This document shows positions 33,227-43,949 of a DNA stretch of 64,000 nucleotides, piece after piece. Under the pieces are notes generated by a model. That model did not search any database. It was not told where the DNA came from and worked only from the letters and a program-made list of their open reading frames with translations. Origin of the DNA: Tetrapyrgos nigripes (lineage: Eukaryota; Basidiomycota; Agaricomycetes; Agaricales; Campanellaceae). Numbering within the stretch: the first letter of the stretch is position 1; the number at the start of each line of letters is the position of its first letter. The stretch covers positions 18,778-82,777 of the forward strand of contig JAACJM010000257.1 in NCBI GenBank assembly GCA_013368315.1. Reading direction: 5' to 3'. The position numbers and the translations under genes are program-made.

Positions 33227-33384
33227 CTATATATTCCTTATTTCAAGCCTGAGACACACCTTTGGCTTACGTTGATCTGAAGACTCCTCTGGCGATGGAG
33301 CAGTCAGGCCTGCAGTTCCAGTAGAGGCAGGGGCAATTTCAGCATTGGTAGCGGCAGCAGCATTGTTGTTGTTGTTGCCGTTGC

Positions 33385-33415
<31 letters not shown>

Positions 33416-35287
33416 ATTGTCGTTGTTGCTGTCGTTGTTGTTGTTGTCATCATCATCATCGTTGTTGTTGTTGTTGTCATCAGCGTCGCCGTTGTTGTCA
33501 GCGTTGTCACTGTTGTTGTTGTTGTTGTTGTTGTTGTTGTCAGCATTGTCGGGTTCTAGACCCTCAGTACCACCGGCCTCCGCTGCTTGAGCAGCTTTCG
33601 CCTTAGCTTTCTTCTTTCTAGCCTTCTCTTTTCGAGCTTTCTTCTTTTTAGCTTTCTCTTCCTCCTCAGCCTTCTTGGCAGCAGCGGCCTCCTCTTCAAT
33701 GATCATTTTATTGCGAGTTTGCCACTGGTTGAGGAACGAGTCTTCATCGTCATCATCTTCAAGGTCGTTGTTGTCTTCAAGTCCAGGGAGCATCCAGCCT
33801 ACCATCCTGGAGAAGACAGTATGTTGAGTTGAAGGGTAGAGAACCAATAAAATGTCACTTACCAATTCCAGTCCTCGAGCAACTTTTTGTTGAACTTCTC
33901 GTCAATCAGCTGTTCATCCTCAAATAAGCCAGAGACGAGATCAAATGCCGCGTGCTTGTGTACAGCACCATCATCCAGGCGCCAGTGGTTGGAAGCACTT
34001 AGAGCATGCCACACCTAAGAAAAAGCGATATGTGAGACCATGACTATTGAGCAAAGAAATACACAATACCATTAAGGTGGTGTACGCAATCTGAGAATAG
34101 GAGATGGTCTTGAGGCCAAATTGCCATACCTTCCCAGCGTGGAGGACTTTGAAACATTCTCCTGATGCAGGATCAAATTGCGCAGCGTTGCTCTCCCCAC
34201 AGAACAAGTGAACCCAGACCTGTCAATCACGCAGTAAGATATGGTAGAAGTGAAGAGAGGTTATCAACATACCTTATAAAGCAAATCACTTGTGAGAGGG
34301 TGTGTCCCCGCATACCTGGGACCTTGTGAGGCCTCCTGCCCTGCATCCCAGTAGAAGAAGGACGGAAAATGCTTGTGACTAATTTTTATTGTGTTTTCCT
34401 GGACCTTGGAAATGAATCTGTAAGGTATTTAGCCATATACACGCATGCATGAGAAGAAGGTAGTAGTCTTTGGGATTCTTGAGAAAAGCATTGAGTTTCG
34501 TAGGTGGAACCAAGAGTCGGGCAAGTTGGGGATGGTTCCATCCTCGTTCTTCACCTTTGTTTGCCTTGGCATTAATGGGAGGGTCAAACTGGGAGATGCA
34601 GAGGTAGTCACAGGCGTAGTCAAGTATCGCAAGCTTGAGTGAAGAGATATCTTGGGAAATAACACCACTGGCTGCATCATTCATCTGTTCGCAAAAGGAT
34701 CAGCTATTTTAGGCAATACCAGCTGATTCATTGCGCACCGATCCAACGAGCTCACAAAGAGAGTCATTCTCCACGCAGTTCTCCAGGTCTTCCAGTAGAT
34801 TGGGGATTATCTCCTTGAGGTATTCAAAAACGTTGCGCATAGTTTGTCTAGAGGATAAAAAGAATGAGCAGCACATCAAGGGTGTTGACAAAGAGTACGT
34901 ACAACTCGCACGGATCTTCCGTAGCAACTTCTCTTGGCTGGATCATGTTCTCGTCTTGCATCCCAAGACAGAGAATCTGATACCAATCAATCCAGGGTGA
35001 GAAGATTCCAACCATCCGACGGGCAGCAGAGCGAAAGTGGTCAATGTTTTGCCTAGGTTTGGCTCTAGAGGATTCTTCAGCGTGGCTATCATAGTAAGAG
35101 ACGACACCTACCCCTGCCGTTTCCGCAAATGTCGTTTGTTCCGTAGGTGCTCGGTCAAGGTTGGACCAGGTTGTGGAAGTGGCTCTTCCTTGCCGTCATT
35201 GCTGTCAGGTTGAGGTTGAGCCTCAGGTGCTCCCTGACTCGACTCTGGATTTTGCTTTGGTGCAGGTACTGATGCAGTTACCGGCAT
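33227..35287 (-). CDS. DUF6698-like protein with Asn/Asp-rich tail
   Basis: Minus-strand exons give HFRSAARRMVGIFSPW near 35010, QTMRNVFEYLKEIIPNLLED (34840), SSLKLAILDYACDYLCIS (34640) and GWNHPQLARLLVPPTKLNAF (34540). They continue with ISHKHFPSFFYWDAGQEASQ (34370), VHLFCGESNAAQF and KTISYSQIAYTTLMV (34200-34080), then KHAAFDLVSGLFEDEQLIDE (33940). The order and the GWNHP..ARLL and HFPSF(F/L)Y signatures match the DUF6698 family of basidiomycetes, whose function is unknown. A Lys/Ala/Glu-rich helix and a long Asn/Asp tract complete the C-terminus. ATG at 35287 or 35381 could be the start. A stop near 35135 must be bypassed by a frame change, and one donor after LKNPK reads CT instead of GT, so the gene may be partly broken. 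Confidence 0.6.
33346..33545 (-). repeat. Trinucleotide-like tract encoding Asn/Asp
   Basis: Runs of GTT, GTC and CAT triplets on the plus strand (AAC, GAC, ATG-free in the coding direction) encode uninterrupted Asn and Asp with a few Ser, Gly and Ala. The tract lies within the last large exon of the DUF6698-like gene and is likely to vary in length between strains. Confidence 0.85.
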
Positions 35288-35628
35288 TGTCTTCGTATTG
35301 GTGATATCTCAAATGCGGCACCTCTTGCCCTGGGGTGGTGCAGGGGCCTGATCACTTGCTCTGGCCTTATGTTTGCCCATTGTTGTGTTCATATGGGGGT
35401 TTTCGGTTTGAAACGCGTAAATCGAGCTGTTAAAAGTCAGTAGAAGGAGGTGGTTATGGTTTAAGAGGAAAATATTGTAGAGACGGGATTATAAGAGGCT
35501 CCAAAAACCAAACATATGACTGTAACCATTTGAATAAATACAGTTAGCCGAATGGCCCCACTCCAATACTACTGCGACAAAGGTATGACTCTGAGCTCTA
35601 GACAAGAAAAAACATGAAAGGGGAACTA

Positions 35629-35838
35629 CAGTGGGTCAAAAAATTGTCCACATGTTTCGCATTTTTGGAAAGATTGCCAATTTAAGCAATACTGAGTAGA
35701 GATATTGAAATGTGGTCAGTAATGGGCAGAACGCCCTTGATAAGAGCTACAATAATCTGTTTTATTTGTCCTATTTGGCTCAAAACTCATGGAGATATGA
35801 TTGATTTAAAATGGTATGTCATTTGGACAATTTTTTGA
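35629..35838 (+). repeat. Left terminal inverted repeat of the Tc1/mariner element
   Basis: This is 210 bp, matching 37046-37255 in reverse. Outer and inner ends carry the same 14-bp word in opposite orientation, probably two transposase-binding sites per end. Confidence 0.93.
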
Positions 35839-35956
35839 GTTGCCACTTCAAAATCAGTATTGTAACTATGTGATGTCTCATAGATGACATCATAAGTGGA
35901 GTTGTACAATGATGCAATGGCTACATCATAATGATATCATAGCTGCCAGCTGGACC

Positions 35957-35964
35957 ATATATAA
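35957..35964 (+). promoter_or_regulatory. TATA box of the Tc1/mariner transposase
   Basis: TATATAAG lies 35 bp upstream of the ATG at 35999, which supports that ATG rather than the earlier in-frame ones at 35909 and 35912. Confidence 0.55.
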
Positions 35965-35998
35965 GGGCATCCAGTTGTTCTATAGCCCTCATCAAATC

Positions 35999-37015
35999 AT
36001 GAGACCCATCACATCCACCCAGAAAGACAATATCCTCTCTCTCCTCCAAACTTCTGCTTCATCCAGGGAAATCTCTGCTAAAACTGGGGTATCCAAGTCA
36101 AAGATTGCTTCTCTGGCCAAAGAGATGTATCCTGACAAGGAGAACCATCAAGCAGGGCGTCCTAGAAAGCTGTCTACCACTGATGAACGTGCTGCTATCC
36201 AACAAATCAACACTGGCAAAGCTGAAAATGCTACAGAAGTGGCCAGAAACATCAATCCCCTCCTTGACCAACCTGTCTCCACCCAAACCATTCGAAATTC
36301 CCTTCTCAGGCATGATGTGGACACATCTAAAACGAAGAAGAAGCCCAAACTCACTGCAGCTCACAGGAAGGCTCGTTTAAACTTTGCACAGAAGTACAGA
36401 AACTGGACTGTGGATGACTGGAAAAGGGTTATTTGGTCAGATGAGACTAAAATCAATCGATATGGGTCAGATGGACAGCAGTATGTGTGGGGGAGGAAGG
36501 GTGAATCCTTGGGAGAGAGAAATGTGGTGGAAACAGTCAAATTTGGAGGAGGAAATATCATGGTGTGGGGATGTATGGGGTGGGAAGGAGTTGGAAACAT
36601 GGCAGAGGTGGAGGGCAGGATGAATGCAGAGCAGTATGTGGACATTTTGGAGAACAACCTTCTGGAGAGCATGGATATTTTGGGTGTTGATCCAGAGGTG
36701 GCCATTTTTCAGCAAGACAATGATCCTAAACACAAGTCAAAACTGGCCACCAAGTGGTTTGAAGACAACAACATCCATTGCATGAGCTGGCCTGCTCAAT
36801 CTCCTGACCTGAACCCCATTGAACACCTCTGGACAACCCTCAAACACAAGCTCAATGGATATGACACAGCACCCTCTGGAGTTTGGGAAATATGGGACAG
36901 AGCAGCTGAAAAGTGGGATGAAATCACAGAAGAAGATTGTCAGAAATTGATCAGGAGCATGCCTAGAAGGATTGAGGCTGTGTTGAAGGCCAAAGGAGGG
37001 CATACCAAGTACTGA
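35999..37015 (+). CDS. Tc1/mariner transposase, DD34E, intact
   Basis: The 338-residue protein starts MRPITSTQKDNILSLLQ. An N-terminal paired-like helix-turn-helix region (about residues 10-50, SREISAKTGVSKSKIASLAK) and a second DNA-binding helix set with the GRPRK linker precede the catalytic domain. The catalytic residues are Asp148 (IWSDETK), Asp240 (FQQDNDPKH) and Glu275 (DLNPIEHLW). There are 34 residues between the last two, the DD34E spacing of Tc1-like enzymes. The length is usual for the family and the frame has no break. The enzyme cuts at the terminal repeats and reinserts at TA. Unlike most coding sequence in the window it has no TGA at Arg codons, implying a young insertion. Confidence 0.95.
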   Translation: MRPITSTQKDNILSLLQTSASSREISAKTGVSKSKIASLAKEMYPDKENHQAGRPRKLSTTDERAAIQQINTGKAENATEVARNINPLLDQPVSTQTIRNSLLRHDVDTSKTKKKPKLTAAHRKARLNFAQKYRNWTVDDWKRVIWSDETKINRYGSDGQQYVWGRKGESLGERNVVETVKFGGGNIMVWGCMGWEGVGNMAEVEGRMNAEQYVDILENNLLESMDILGVDPEVAIFQQDNDPKHKSKLATKWFEDNNIHCMSWPAQSPDLNPIEHLWTTLKHKLNGYDTAPSGVWEIWDRAAEKWDEITEEDCQKLIRSMPRRIEAVLKAKGGHTKY

Positions 37016-37045
37016 GCTAGCACTTTCTGTATTTTCACTTGCATG

Positions 37046-37255
37046 TCAAAAAATTGTCCAAATGACATACCATTTTAAATCAGTCATATCTCCATGAGTT
37101 TTAAGCCAAATAAGACAAAACAGACAGAATATTGTAGCGTTTATCAAGGGCTTTCTGCCCATCACTGACCACATTTTAATATCTCTACTCAGTATTGCTT
37201 AAATTGGCAATCTTTCCAAAAATGCGAAACATGTGGACAATTTTTTGACCCACTG
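37046..37255 (-). repeat. Right terminal inverted repeat of the Tc1/mariner element
   Basis: Reverse complement of 35629-35838 with about 11 differences. It is followed by the TA duplication at 37256-37257. Confidence 0.93.
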
Positions 37256-37507
37256 TACACAAGAGCAGAGGGGGGAGTTTGGACAAGACAGCATTCAATC
37301 AAGACCAAAGCGAGTAGATATAGAAAAGTATGTATATAGTAAGCGTTTGAACATTTGAATGTTTGAATGTAAGTAAACCAAATTACCCCTCTCAGTCGGG
37401 AATACATTTACAGTGCAATGGAAAGCAAAAGCGATAACGTAGGGCATGAGTGGGATCTAATTGCAAATCCATATTGGAGAGTCATGTATAGCACTCGAAA
37501 ACGTGCA

Positions 37508-38378
37508 TCAGTTGACATTGTCAAAAAGGCAGCGTTTCCGGGGGCTTGCTGCAGTACTAGGCGAGCAGGAACACTTGTTAACTTGAACATCTGAGCCAGA
37601 AGAGCAAAGGATGGGCTGATTTTCAGATGCCAACTTCCGAGGATTAATTATGGGACTAGACGTTTGGACGGTGTTGGTGGGACTAGGAATCCGGGATGTT
37701 GGCAGAGACAGAGCTGCATTTTCAATGGCCGATTCTATCCAGAGATTAGACGAAGGACTCTGTACATTGATCAGTCAGGGGTTTGAAGCCAGATTGACTG
37801 CGACTTACCATATAAATGTCTGAAACGGTCATTGAAAAGATTGGTCGTTGATGCGGACACTCGTCATGGCTCTGAATGGATATCAATGGTGAGAGGAGGA
37901 CAAAAAAATTACAACTAACCAAAGCTTGACTTGAGCCATGCGTATCTTCATTGTCACCATCACTCCCAGTGTCTGACTGGATGCACCTGTTGATGCCAGA
38001 TGTGCTTGCATTTGTAGATGCGCTGAGGAACGAGGGTACTGCAAGACAGTTTGGTCAGTTTTTCAATTTACTATTCGATAGATTCAAGTGAAGCAACTCA
38101 CCCAATAAATCACCAGTCACTTGATAGCCATAATCAGTCATTTGGAAGGATGATGAGATGGCAAAGGTGGTGTCCATGAGCGAAAGCTCAAAGTAGTCGA
38201 TTGTTGGCGGATCAGACGTGCCTGGAGGAGAATAATTCTGATAAGGAGTCCGGCGCCGGTCGATGATATCCACTTGATTTGTTATTTCGATAAACGGCAG
38301 AGGTAAAGGCAGGGTAAGTGGGCTGTCAGTTGGGGTAGGAGGAAGGTCAGAGAGACCTAGGGAAGGAGATCGAGACAT
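37508..38378 (-). CDS. Small four-exon gene of unknown function, intact
   Basis: ATG at 38378 starts MSRSPSLGLSDLPPTPTDSP. Exons 38378-38102, 38038-37920, 37871-37809 and 37759-37508 join in frame across introns with canonical borders (GG|GTGAGT..TGCAG, TTG|GTTAGT..TTCAG, ATG|GTAAGT..TACAG), ending at TGA 37510-37508. The protein is about 236 residues, rich in Pro, Ser, Thr and Asn and mostly disordered. Recurrent SP/TP motifs and a basic SPRKR near the end suggest a phosphorylated nuclear protein. I recognise no domain. The consistent splice pattern and open frame make it more credible than most small genes here. Confidence 0.65.
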
Positions 38379-38459
38379 GTTGGATGCGTAGTACTATGTA
38401 TGGGAATTGGTTGAAGTTGGAGTACTACGATAAGCGAGGTGAACGTGTGCGTCATGACA

Positions 38460-40430
38460 ACACCAAATTCATATATTCGCCTGGTCAGTGTTCAGAAGAT
38501 GGCGAAGTTTGCAGGGACTGTGCTGTGTGTAATGTGAGCCTGGCTGGGAGGAGTCAGAAGGGTAAGAATGTGTTGGGTGGCATGGCTCCAGAGCCACCAG
38601 GAAAAGCTACAGCAATGAGCCATAGGGATCAGCAAGACCAATCATTCTGGAAAACCACAGTGATGAGCCATGGATCCTGGGCTACCCAGGCTTAGTGTGA
38701 CCATGACGGCGCCATATACACCTTCGTATTCTCGTTGCAGGGGTGTTCAAAATCTACTACGCCAAATTAGCACTGTATCGCACAGTAAAATAGAAGAATA
38801 CAGGCCTCGACAATGGTCGAGCCTTTGCACACAATGAAAATTGCGGCAGAGATTGCAAGTCCAAAATACATAGATACTCACCAGAAATCTTTGGGTAATG
38901 TACAGTCCAGATTGAATAGACATAACTCATTTTGAGATATCCTAGTCGTGGTGACCTGAGAATGCAGAAGATTGGGATCAGTAATGAGCTACAGTATTGA
39001 GAGAATGAGGAGGCATACTAGTTCAACGTTCCGCATGCCATAGTTTAACGTCTTTTTGGAAATGCCACGGCTCAGTAGTTTGCTAGCCCAATTGCACGAG
39101 CTGCCATGGCGCATAGTCTGCACTGATGTCACTGGGCTCTTCAGCCTCAACAAAATGAGAAGAATTGCCAACACATATGAAACGGGGCAAAACGATAGGC
39201 CGTGCATCGCACCAGGAGAAACCTTTGAGGGGTAACCCACCACACCGAAGTGCGTCACCTTTCCCATTTGAAGTTGATTGAGAGAAGCATCAGTGACATC
39301 CATGTGCATAGTTTGACGTCGTTTCAGACGTGCCATGGCCCTTGTGGTTGGCTGCGGGGGCTGGCCAAGGAGTAAGTGATATAAGAGGCTATAGAAAATT
39401 GAAGGATCAGCATTGAACAGAGTATTGACAAGAAAAACCCATACCTTAGGTAGTTATTGAGAGGTTTTGGTGGGTTGCAGACGCTGCCCTAACGATTATT
39501 AGGGACGTTATTGACTTGGTGGTGACCAGAGAAGCGCGTAAATCCTAGGCCAAATTTAGCAATGCACACACAATAGAATAAAAGAATACAGGCCTCGACA
39601 AAGGTCGAGCCTTTGCACACGATGAAAATCGTGGCAGAGGTTAGAAATATGGATGTACTCACCTGTAAGATTTGACACCAGAATGTAGAGTAGTAGTACT
39701 TGATGGAATGTCCGCCGTGGGACTATAACGTAGTTTTGAGAGTTGAGCAGTGACCCCAGAGGCTGAGAAAAATTTGACGTTAGTATTCACTGCAGGGTTG
39801 AGAAAATGAAGAGGCATACGTCGATGAAAGTACTATGTGAAAGGGTCCTGGGATCAGTTTTGTGTATTTTTTTTCAGCTGCTGGCCATGACGATTGCATC
39901 CGACGAATGTCGGAGCAGGCACTGGATGAATGTCCAGGCACGAAGAGGAAGATAGAGACTGGAAGAGAGGAAGGAAGACAGGTAGAGGGAAGGTGAGGGG
40001 AAGACGTTGACAGTGGCAACATGGTGATGCCGTGTGCAACACGTCAATATTAATGATGCGTGACACATGATGTTACAGTCACATCGGTTTCGGGCCGCGT
40101 CTACTAGTACTAAGTCCCAAGATATAGACTGTATCTCTGGTACAAAGAGAGATTTAAGATATAAGTATGATTTGAGGTACATAGGTCAGATAAAACATTG
40201 AGAGTTAAGATATAAGTATGATTTGAAGTATGTAAGACGGATAAAACATTGTTGAAGAAGCCAATGGGACACTGTCCAACTTTTTGTCCCATTCGCCGGA
40301 ATGACTGTACTAGTACATCAAGAGCACAGGCCATTGTCAGCAACACCAATCCTGCTGCAATACTCATTGCGTGCCAAACCTCGACATTTATCGGGTGTAT
40401 TGCTGGACTTATCCCACGCTCAATTATCTT
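38460..40430. repeat. Segmental duplication, left copy
   Basis: Blocks of this segment recur in the same order and orientation at 42590-45225. 38466-38520 matches 42590-42643 (the 3' end of a gene), 38690-38930 matches 43950-44220, and 39183-39370 matches 44229-44420. 39540-39650 matches 44505-44600, 39880-39930 matches 44870-44925 and 40030-40420 matches 45005-45200. This copy lacks the middle of the gene at 42.6-43.8 kb. Remnants of a minus-strand frame starting MARLKRRQTMHMDV (near 39336) are present in both copies. The two copies flank the TET/JBP gene. Confidence 0.8.
38761..38860 (+). repeat. ~95-bp hairpin-bearing repeat, copy 1 of 5
   Basis: The consensus includes CCAAATTAGCA, then ATACAGGCCTCGAC.AT.GTCGAGCCTTTGCA, then GATGAAAATCGTGGCAG. 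GGCTCGAC and GTCGAGCC form a stem, as do CACGAT and ATCGTG. Other copies are at about 39549-39645, 44052-44145 and 44510-44605, with an inverted copy at 45285-45345. Confidence 0.75.
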
Positions 40431-40495
40431 TCAAGATTAATGTGAAAAGATCGATACATGGCAAAAATAGTCCAAAAAAGTATTACAGGAGTACG

Positions 40496-42230
40496 CTAAG
40501 TAGTACTACTAGTACTAGAAGTTGACCATAGTTTGCTGCGAAGTAAATCCAACCCCATTTTCCATAGGTTCTCACGATGCTCGTCCCACACCTTCCTCTG
40601 CGCCTTCGATGCCATTGCCTTAAATTCCTTATCACTCATGTTACCATTGTGACACCAGCGGAAAAGTCCAGAGCCGAGTAGAAAGTGATTGATGAGTGGC
40701 TTTCCTCAGGGCCAATGGTAGAGTTGCAGTGCTTGAGTAGAGCAGAAGGGAGGAAAATGACTGACCCTGGTGGAAACTCGAGAACGAGGCCGAGTTGCCA
40801 AATGACCAGGTGCCCACCTTCTTTGTACTGATAGGTACCAATAGGAAGGATGGCGCAAAGCCCAAAGAGCAGGTTGAGATGATCAAAATGGCGGAAAGCG
40901 ACGGCACTGTCAAAGTTGATATTAGCAGAAGCAAACACGGAGTTGTCAAACATCTTCTTGAGCATCAGGTTGTGCTCATGAAGTCGTTCTGATACGTTGT
41001 GATAGAGGTTGTACAGATGAGGGAAGAAAGTCTTATAGTACTCTGAAAATGACATTAGATAAACAAAGAGACAAAAAAATGAGGACGCACGATCAATGAG
41101 ACCCGCTACATGTTTGACGTTGGGATCAGCACAGAGCTGGTCCAGAACCTTACAGTTGCCGACTGTATGGGTGAAGTTGGCTGGTTTAACTTGGCCACTG
41201 CCAAATGACTTGCCGTCAGTCAGAGGAACCGACTTGTGCTTGCCTCGGCGATGCATGCCGATGGGCCATGCCAAACGAGTGGAAGCCCATGAGAAGATAG
41301 ACTGCAAACTGGGGATGACGTTGCTGTGCCAGTCTGAGCTCTTGGGAGCAGCAGCCATGAGGATAAGCGGGGTATGCTTCTCATCCTCGATGATCCTGTT
41401 AATACTAGAGAATAGAGATAAATTAGAAAAAACTAAAGTATCAAGACTGTGAGGACGTACTCTCCATCCCACTCAATAATCCTGAACCCCTTCGCCTTCA
41501 AATCTGCCAACGAATACTTCTCCTCATTGAAAGGTGCCTTCGAGCCAGTCCAAACTCCTGCCTGGCACTCAAGCTGGCTTCTGAAACTGACTCGGAGGCG
41601 GACTAAGATGGTAGCTTTGACGATTGCACAGGCTTTATTACTGTTTTGGGCCTGGACTTGTTTCGCCTGCCTCTGGTCGAAGCAGATGGAGGTCCTCCTT
41701 GTACGTGATTTGAGGTTCTTGCGCTGTTTGGGGGACAGTGTATAATCGGGTTGGTAGGGAGTGCGTTCGGGTTTAGGTGGAAGTTTAAAAGTGGGTGGTT
41801 TTGCAAGCTCGGTGAGCGGCATGACTTTGGGAACAGTTGGTCGTGTATGGAGGCCAATGGTGGGGAAGGCCAAGGGAACTGGCTCATCAGTTGCTCCGGG
41901 ATTCTCGTCCTCGAAAAGTTGCTGCGCTTGGTAGGCAGTGTGGTAGAGGTTGGTAGCGTCGAGATTGAGCTGGATGTATTCAGCATATTGTAGAATTTTG
42001 TCGCGTTCTTGCAAAGCATCACAGCCGGCAAATTCTTTGCCTCCTCGAAGACAACACATATCTGCAAAGAGAGCAAGTCAGCATTTTGTTGCATGACGAT
42101 AACAGAAGACGTGTCAGACACGTCTGGACCACTTTCCACTGCCCCAGGGTCGTGACTGTGTACTCCTGGGTCCAGATGTGCAAAAATAAAAGGGATAGAC
42201 AGAGTGGCATCACTTACTCTTGAATTCCAT
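40496..42230 (-). pseudogene. TET/JBP-family 2-oxoglutarate/Fe(II) dioxygenase gene, nearly complete
   Basis: Four exons (42230-42218, 42061-41461, 41404-41091, 41042-40496) join in frame: MEFKNMCCLRGGKEFAGCDA, then WDGDINRIIEDEKHTPLIL, then GLIDQYYKTFFPHLYNLYHN. The C-terminal double-stranded beta-helix has the iron ligands of the family: HxD in FRHFDHLNL (His 40890-40888, Asp 40884-40882) and distal His in LLKHCN (40731-40729), plus PPGSVIFLPSALL. Related enzymes oxidise 5-methylcytosine in DNA, and fungal members are often linked to KDZ transposons. The Arg expected to bind 2-oxoglutarate (E-S-R-x-S) is His here (CAC, 40698-40696), a CpG-type change. A one-base loss near 40672 shifts the frame before the conserved tail (MSDKEFKAMASKAQRK). 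It is therefore probably inactive, though only recently. Confidence 0.85.
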
Positions 42231-42591
42231 GTTCCTTGAGGTGATGGTTGAGGCCTTGGCTTAAGGTTTGATCTAACGGTGATTTCAGTGCGCACATGAT
42301 AATAGACGATGAGGAGTCCAGGATAAAAAGAATGATTGAAGGAAAGCAGTCACAAAAGGAAGTGTTTTCATAAAAGTAACGAAAGCGTAAGGGCTTTCAT
42401 AAAGGTAGGGAAAGCAAGCACAAGGACAGCACTAGGACATACAGGGATCAGCTATGGACACAATTGACATTGAGCAATTTTTTTTTACAATCTGTAGTAG
42501 AGAAAGTACAATTTACAAGATCAATAGGAGATAAATCAGGTTCGTCATGTAGAGTAAAATAGCAAGGAGGCAAGGAAACACAGTGCCAAAT
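42231..42591. other. TET/JBP upstream region
   Basis: Homology with the region upstream of the truncated copy (9259-9345) persists to about 42310 and then stops, marking the edge of the duplicated unit. Two short direct repeats (CTTTCATAAA.GTA..GAAAGC) lie at about 42367-42415. Confidence 0.5.
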
Positions 42592-43839
42592 TCATATATT
42601 CGCCTGGTCAGTGTTCTGGAGATGGCGACGTTTGCAGGGACTTGGGGTCTCAGAGTCCCGAGCTTTGCGCTTGATACCACGAGAGCTAGGGGAAGAGGGG
42701 TCATAATTCTCAGTTGTTCTCGCTTGTCATTGAGGTGAATCTGGGTGAAGAAAAATTAATATATGTTCAAAGAAAGAAATTCTTTGACTTACTTCTCCTG
42801 ACGATCTTCTCTCTTGCCCACTCATCCTCCCTCGCCCTCTGGTCTGCCTCATCCATCTCTCGCTGGGCTTGTGAGGAAACCTCGTCTTCCTCTGGTTGGT
42901 GTTCTGGCCATGGTTCTATAATAACGGTTATTACTGCCAGTATTCGTATATTGACAATCACTTACCAGAATAATCGAAAACATGGTTGTCTTCAGCTTCG
43001 GCAGACTGTGGGGAATGTGAGCCCAGCTGAGAGGAGTCGGAGCCTCCTTCATACGCCGAATGAAGAGGTGAGTTGGACGGGGACGGAACGAAATTTTGCC
43101 GCTGAAAAAAGCTCTGAAACGCTGTCTGAATCTGTTCTGCTTGTCGGAACTTTTCGTCCATGCGTTTCTGGGTCTCAATCTCCTCCTCTCATTTCTGGCA
43201 TTTCTGCTGATCTTCTTGCTCTTTCTGATCAAGCAGCTCCTGTTGTTCTTGCGGAGTCAGATCTGACCAGTCTGGCTGGTGTTCATCGTAGTCTAAGGCT
43301 TAAAAGAACAATTAGCACAACAAAAATTCATACTACAATCAACAATCACTCACTGTAATCATAGGATGTAGAATCTTCTGCAAGACTCGAGCCCAGCTGG
43401 ATGGGAAGGTCTTCCGAATGACAGGAGGGCAAATTTGATGGAACCCAGAAGTGTTGTGCTGAATGGTCCTCCCAGTTTCTATCCTCCCTTTCAATGCTTT
43501 CCACTGATCTCTGGTCAGCATAGCCACCGCGAGCGCCGTTGAGATACTCGAGTTGGTTGTAGTAATCGGTGACTGGATCATGGATGACTGTGAACCCATT
43601 AGGATCCTCGTCATACATGAATGCCTGGCCACCGACAGAGCCACTTTTATCGATGAATGGTCCAGTGGATAGAAGACGAGTCCCTCCAGGAGGGGTAGGA
43701 GGCTGATTGATACAAAAAATGAGTTCAGGAGGTCGAGAAGGCAGTGAGGCAGACGATGATCAAATATTGGGATGCAAATGGTCCATGTGGGGGTGAGAAA
43801 TGGCGAATATGGGTCAAGATATGAACATGATTCCATCAT
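42592..43839 (-). pseudogene. Gene of unknown function with helical, charged middle and C-terminal NLS
   Basis: Exons read in order: YYNQLEYLNGARGGYADQRS (43560), DYDEHQPDWSDLTPQEQQEL (43290), MDEKFRQAEQIQTAFQSFFQ (43160), EPWPEHQPEEDEVSSQAQRE (42910) and PSSPSSRGIKRKARDSETPS (42690). The last exon ends KRRHLQNTDQANI at TGA 42594-42592. Borders are canonical (for example DYS|GTGAGTGATT, RR|GTAAGTCAAA). The charged middle is likely a coiled coil, and GIKRKARD plus CKRRH form a bipartite-like nuclear signal. TGA codons at 43191-43189 and 42729-42727 fall in Arg contexts and break the frame. The 5' end is not resolved. A remnant of its 3' end is at 38466-38520. Confidence 0.5.
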
Positions 43840-43949
43840 ATAAAGGGTCCGAGGTGGAGTTGGTCCAATCGAAGAGTGGACACACAGATGACATCAGATC
43901 AACAAACCAGCCAGCCGAGCGAAGTGTGGTCTGGTGATATCAAGTTCAA

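Larger units (their letters stand above)
35629..37255 (+). mobile_element. Complete Tc1/mariner transposon
   Basis: The element is bounded by TA duplications (35627-35628 and 37256-37257) and 210-bp terminal inverted repeats (35629-35838 and 37046-37255) that differ at about 11 positions. Each repeat starts with CAGTGGGTCAAAAAATTGTC. At its inner end each also carries the same 14-mer in reverse orientation (TCAAAAAATTGTCC outer, GGACAATTTTTTGA inner). The interior encodes one uninterrupted transposase. All parts needed for mobility appear present. Confidence 0.95.

Noticed and set aside
33304..33832. Alternative frames rich in Thr or Leu over the triplet tract
   Set aside because: They are shadows of the Asn/Asp coding repeat in the DUF6698-like gene. 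The Asn/Asp frame continues into conserved exons, the others do not.
38989..39336. A gene starting MARLKRRQTMHMDV
   Set aside because: The frame is not shared with the second copy (which has an early stop) and lacks splice or family support. I treat it as part of the duplication.
41603..42295. A 230-codon open frame overlapping the TET/JBP gene
   Set aside because: It runs through the first intron and out of frame with the spliced gene. The splice-joined frame gives the conserved protein.
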